A stretch of 17,088 nt of DNA, taken from assembly GCA_964549595.1 (NCBI GenBank), contig CAZJWK010000056.1, forward strand, positions 1 through 17,088. The letters are read 5' to 3'. A program made the translations under genes and the position numbers. This document shows, in pieces, positions 14,695-17,088 of this stretch (its first letter is position 1; each line of letters opens with the position of its first letter). The DNA comes from CAZQQN01 sp964549595. GTDB lineage: Bacteria > Bacteroidota > Bacteroidia > CAILMK01 > CAYYUA01. The notes beneath the pieces were generated by a model. It did not search any database and was not told the DNA's origin. It was given only the letters and a program-made list of their open reading frames with translations.

Positions 14695-16905
14695 ATGGGA
14701 AAATTAATACTTGTAGCCAACCGGCTTCCTGTAAAAGTAGAAGAAAAAAACGGCAAGATAAGTTATAAACCCAGCGAAGGGGGTTTAGTGACGGGTCTTA
14801 GTTCTTTGGAGGAACCTTCGGAAAAATTGTGGATTGGCTGGCCCGGCATTACAAAGTCTAATAAACAAAAAGAAAAAAAAATTGAGGAGGATTTAAAGGC
14901 AAAGGAAATGGCCCCGCTTTTCCTTAGCGAAAAGGCTTTTAAAAATTACTACGAAGGCTTTAGCAATGAGACCATTTGGCCGTTGTTTCACTATTTTATT
15001 GAGAACACTAAATATTCCCAGGAATTTTGGAAATATTATCACCAGGTTAACAAAGCCTTCTTTGAAGAAGTCCTTAACCATTATGAGGAAGGCGATACCA
15101 TATGGGTTCACGATTACCATTTGATGTTGCTCCCTTCTATGATCAGGGAAAAAATTCCGGATGTCAAAATGGGTTTTTTCCTTCACATTCCGTTTCCCTC
15201 TTATGAGGTTTACAGGCTTTTGCCCTGGCGGAAAGAATTGCTGAATGGCTTGCTTGGCGCCGATTTAATTGGTTTTCACACCTCAGATTACATGAGGCAT
15301 TTTAGTAGTTCGGTATACCGGCTTTTGGGATTAGAGCAACATCTGGGGCGTTTTCAGATCAATGAGCAAAGATTAGTACAGGTAGACGCTTTCCCGATGG
15401 GAATAGATTTTGACAAATTCCATGAAGAAGCGCAAAAACCTGAGGCACAGGAGGAAGCTGAAACGTACCGGTCTAAATTCGGCTCCCTTAGGTTGATGTT
15501 ATCCGTAGACCGTTTGGATTATAGCAAAGGGATTCTTCAACGGTTGAAAGCTTTTGAATTAATGTTGAGGAAACATCCTGAATACCAGGGTCATATTGCC
15601 CTTGTCCTGGTAGTGGTTCCTTCCCGGGAAAAGGTTGAGGAGTACAAGGAATTAAAAGAGGAGATTGATGAAATGGTGGGTTATGTAAACGGGAATTATG
15701 GCGGATTGGATTGGCTTCCTATTCATTACTTTTACCGTTCTTTGGATTTCAGGAGCTTGATTGCGTTATATTCTATTGCCCAAATTTGTTTGGTTACGCC
15801 CTTTAGGGATGGCATGAATTTAATTGCTAAGGAATTTATCGCCAGTAAAATAAATCAGGAAGGGGTTTTAATTCTTAGTGAAATGGCCGGGGCTTCGGCT
15901 GAGCTTTCAGAAGCCTTAATCATTAATCCCAATGATATTGAGCAAATGGCACAAGCGATGGAGAAGGCCTTTAGGATGCCTAAGGATGAGCAGAAAAGGC
16001 GTAATGAATTAATGCAAACCAAATTAAAAGGGTATTGCATTGAGCACTGGGCCAATGACTTTATTCAACGTTTGGATGAAAGTAAGGAAATCCAAAATAA
16101 ATTGTTCCGGAAATACCTGGATGAGCAAGCTCGTCAAGCCCTGATAAAGGATTTTAATCAAAGTAAGGAAAGGCTTATTGTGCTGGACCTTGATGGGACC
16201 TTAATGCCGGTTAGTGAAAATCCGGCAGATTCAAAACCCGATATCCATCTGATCAATCTATTGGACTATTTGGCCAAAGATCCCTCAAGCACCATTGTGA
16301 TTACCAGTGGCCGGGACCGTCAAACCCTGGAGGAATGGTTCGGCAAGGTGGATGTGGATATTGTGGGAGAACACGGTGCCTGGATAAGAAAGAATGAAAA
16401 ACGGTGGATCAATCAACAATCACTTAATCAGAACTGGAAAGAAAAAATTTACAACCTGCTAAGGGAATATTCATTGAAAACCCCGGGATCCTTTATTGAG
16501 GAAAAGGAGTTTTCCCTTGTCTGGCATTACCGAAAATCTGATGCCTGGTTGGCTGAAATTCGCCTGCGAAATTTAAACGATGCCCTCAATAGCCTCAATG
16601 ATGAAATAGATTTACAAGTAATGGAGGGCAACAAAGTGATAGAAGTAAAAAATGCAGGGGTGAACAAAGGAAATGGAGTCACCAATTGGCTCAATGATAA
16701 AAAATGGGATTTTGTCATGGCCATAGGGGATGACAAAACCGATGAAGAAACTTTCAAAGTCATGCCTAATAGTGCTTATACCATTAAAGTCGGTTTTACT
16801 GATATTTCTTCTGCTAAGTACAATTTCCGTTACCCCAGTGAAGTCCGGGATTTATTAGCCGACTTCGTTAAAAAATATCAGGAGAAAAAGCAATTGACTG
16901 AATAA
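14695..16905 (+). CDS. otsA: Bifunctional alpha,alpha-trehalose-6-phosphate synthase (GT20) / trehalose-6-phosphate phosphatase
   Basis: The protein has 736 residues. The N-terminal ~465 form a GT20 synthase: VANRLPV (7-13, with R10), SEGGLVTGL (27-35), WVHDYHL (137-143, D140), LHIPFPS (163-169, H164), VDRLDYSKG (271-279, R273 and K278) and FRDGMNLIAKEF (370-381, D372 and E380). These correspond to the UDP-glucose and glucose-6-phosphate binding residues of E. coli OtsA. Residues ~490-730 are an OtsB-type phosphatase: LDLDGTLMPV (497-506, D498/D500), SGRD (538-541), GEHGAW (558-563), NKGNGV (657-662) and GDDKTDEETF (678-687). Together they make trehalose from UDP-glucose and glucose-6-phosphate in the cytoplasm, typically for osmotic or desiccation protection. 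Such two-domain fusions are common in Bacteroidota and eukaryotes. Both sites look intact, so this gene alone should suffice for synthesis. It is transcribed away from the operon holding the second phosphatase. Confidence 0.95.
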   Translation: MGKLILVANRLPVKVEEKNGKISYKPSEGGLVTGLSSLEEPSEKLWIGWPGITKSNKQKEKKIEEDLKAKEMAPLFLSEKAFKNYYEGFSNETIWPLFHYFIENTKYSQEFWKYYHQVNKAFFEEVLNHYEEGDTIWVHDYHLMLLPSMIREKIPDVKMGFFLHIPFPSYEVYRLLPWRKELLNGLLGADLIGFHTSDYMRHFSSSVYRLLGLEQHLGRFQINEQRLVQVDAFPMGIDFDKFHEEAQKPEAQEEAETYRSKFGSLRLMLSVDRLDYSKGILQRLKAFELMLRKHPEYQGHIALVLVVVPSREKVEEYKELKEEIDEMVGYVNGNYGGLDWLPIHYFYRSLDFRSLIALYSIAQICLVTPFRDGMNLIAKEFIASKINQEGVLILSEMAGASAELSEALIINPNDIEQMAQAMEKAFRMPKDEQKRRNELMQTKLKGYCIEHWANDFIQRLDESKEIQNKLFRKYLDEQARQALIKDFNQSKERLIVLDLDGTLMPVSENPADSKPDIHLINLLDYLAKDPSSTIVITSGRDRQTLEEWFGKVDVDIVGEHGAWIRKNEKRWINQQSLNQNWKEKIYNLLREYSLKTPGSFIEEKEFSLVWHYRKSDAWLAEIRLRNLNDALNSLNDEIDLQVMEGNKVIEVKNAGVNKGNGVTNWLNDKKWDFVMAIGDDKTDEETFKVMPNSAYTIKVGFTDISSAKYNFRYPSEVRDLLADFVKKYQEKKQLTE

Positions 16906-16928
16906 GTAAGGTTAGGTCTAACATATTT

Positions 16929-16994
16929 TTTGGGAAAATTTATTGCTGTGGTTTTAATGGGGCTTCGGGATTTTTTCCATTATTTTTTCCCAAA
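16929..16994. repeat. 10-bp inverted repeat downstream of the trehalose synthase gene
   Basis: TTTGGGAAAA (16929-16938) is the exact reverse complement of TTTTCCCAAA (16985-16994), with 46 bases between. It starts 24 bases after the stop codon of the synthase. The loop is long for an intrinsic terminator, though T-runs flank both arms. It could mark the transcript end; the sequence alone does not decide. Confidence 0.35.
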
Positions 16995-17042
16995 CACACC
17001 CTTCCTTTCCCTAAATGGAATCCAACCCCTCAGAATCAACCT

Positions 17043-17085
17043 TATTTCAACGGTGTTTCCACGTATTTCTATGTATTTCAACCGT
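17043..17085. repeat. Cluster of phased TATTTC-type short repeats at the window edge
   Basis: TATTTCAACGGT (17043-17054) recurs as TATTTCAACCGT (17074-17085), 11 of 12 bases identical and 31 bp apart. Between them lie TGTTTCCACG and TATTTCTATG, so four related units follow each other every 10-11 bp. That is one helical turn and could place binding sites on one face of the DNA. The gene they might serve is outside the window. The rest of 16906-17042 shows only the inverted repeat listed separately. Confidence 0.4.
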
Positions 17086-17088
17086 ACT

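Overview
The window is from a member of the Bacteroidota. Two proteins carry C-terminal sorting domains of the type IX secretion system (T9SS), which is specific to that phylum. Starts mostly lack strong Shine-Dalgarno sequences and the intergenic DNA is AT-rich, which also fits. I cannot name a genus; a Flavobacteriales- or Chitinophagales-like marine lineage is only a guess. I see no rRNA, tRNA, transposase, CRISPR array or phage gene.

Left part (1-10196), cell surface. A plus-strand gene enters from outside the window and ends at 572 with a T9SS type A tail. Facing it is a minus-strand gene of 9.5 kb (732-10196) for a secreted protein of 3154 residues. This protein has a signal peptide, about 33 PKD-like domains, two fibronectin III-like domains and a type B (gliding-motility-associated) sorting domain. 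The 18 PKD modules nearest the C-terminus lie at an almost fixed spacing of 243 or 246 bp, while the 15 modules nearest the N-terminus are irregular. A large cell-surface stalk or adhesin is the natural inference.

Right part (10384-16905), trehalose metabolism. Two overlapping minus-strand genes encode a fusion of a beta-phosphoglucomutase-like HAD domain with a trehalose-6-phosphate phosphatase (543 aa), then a GH65 family enzyme (804 aa). Divergent from them, across a 272-bp spacer, is a bifunctional trehalose-6-phosphate synthase/phosphatase (736 aa). The plus-strand gene makes trehalose from UDP-glucose and glucose-6-phosphate. The minus-strand pair can plausibly take it apart: T6P to trehalose (phosphatase), trehalose plus phosphate to beta-glucose-1-phosphate and glucose (GH65, if it is a trehalose phosphorylase), then beta-glucose-1-phosphate to glucose-6-phosphate (mutase). 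Domain order and combined length match, from memory, the single mycobacterial protein OtsB1 (Rv2006), so this looks like the two-gene version of that poorly understood protein.

The main points of interest are the split OtsB1-like operon opposite a complete synthase/phosphatase, and the length-locked PKD array. The right edge (17043-17085) holds a small cluster of helically phased repeats that may belong to a regulatory region continuing outside the window.
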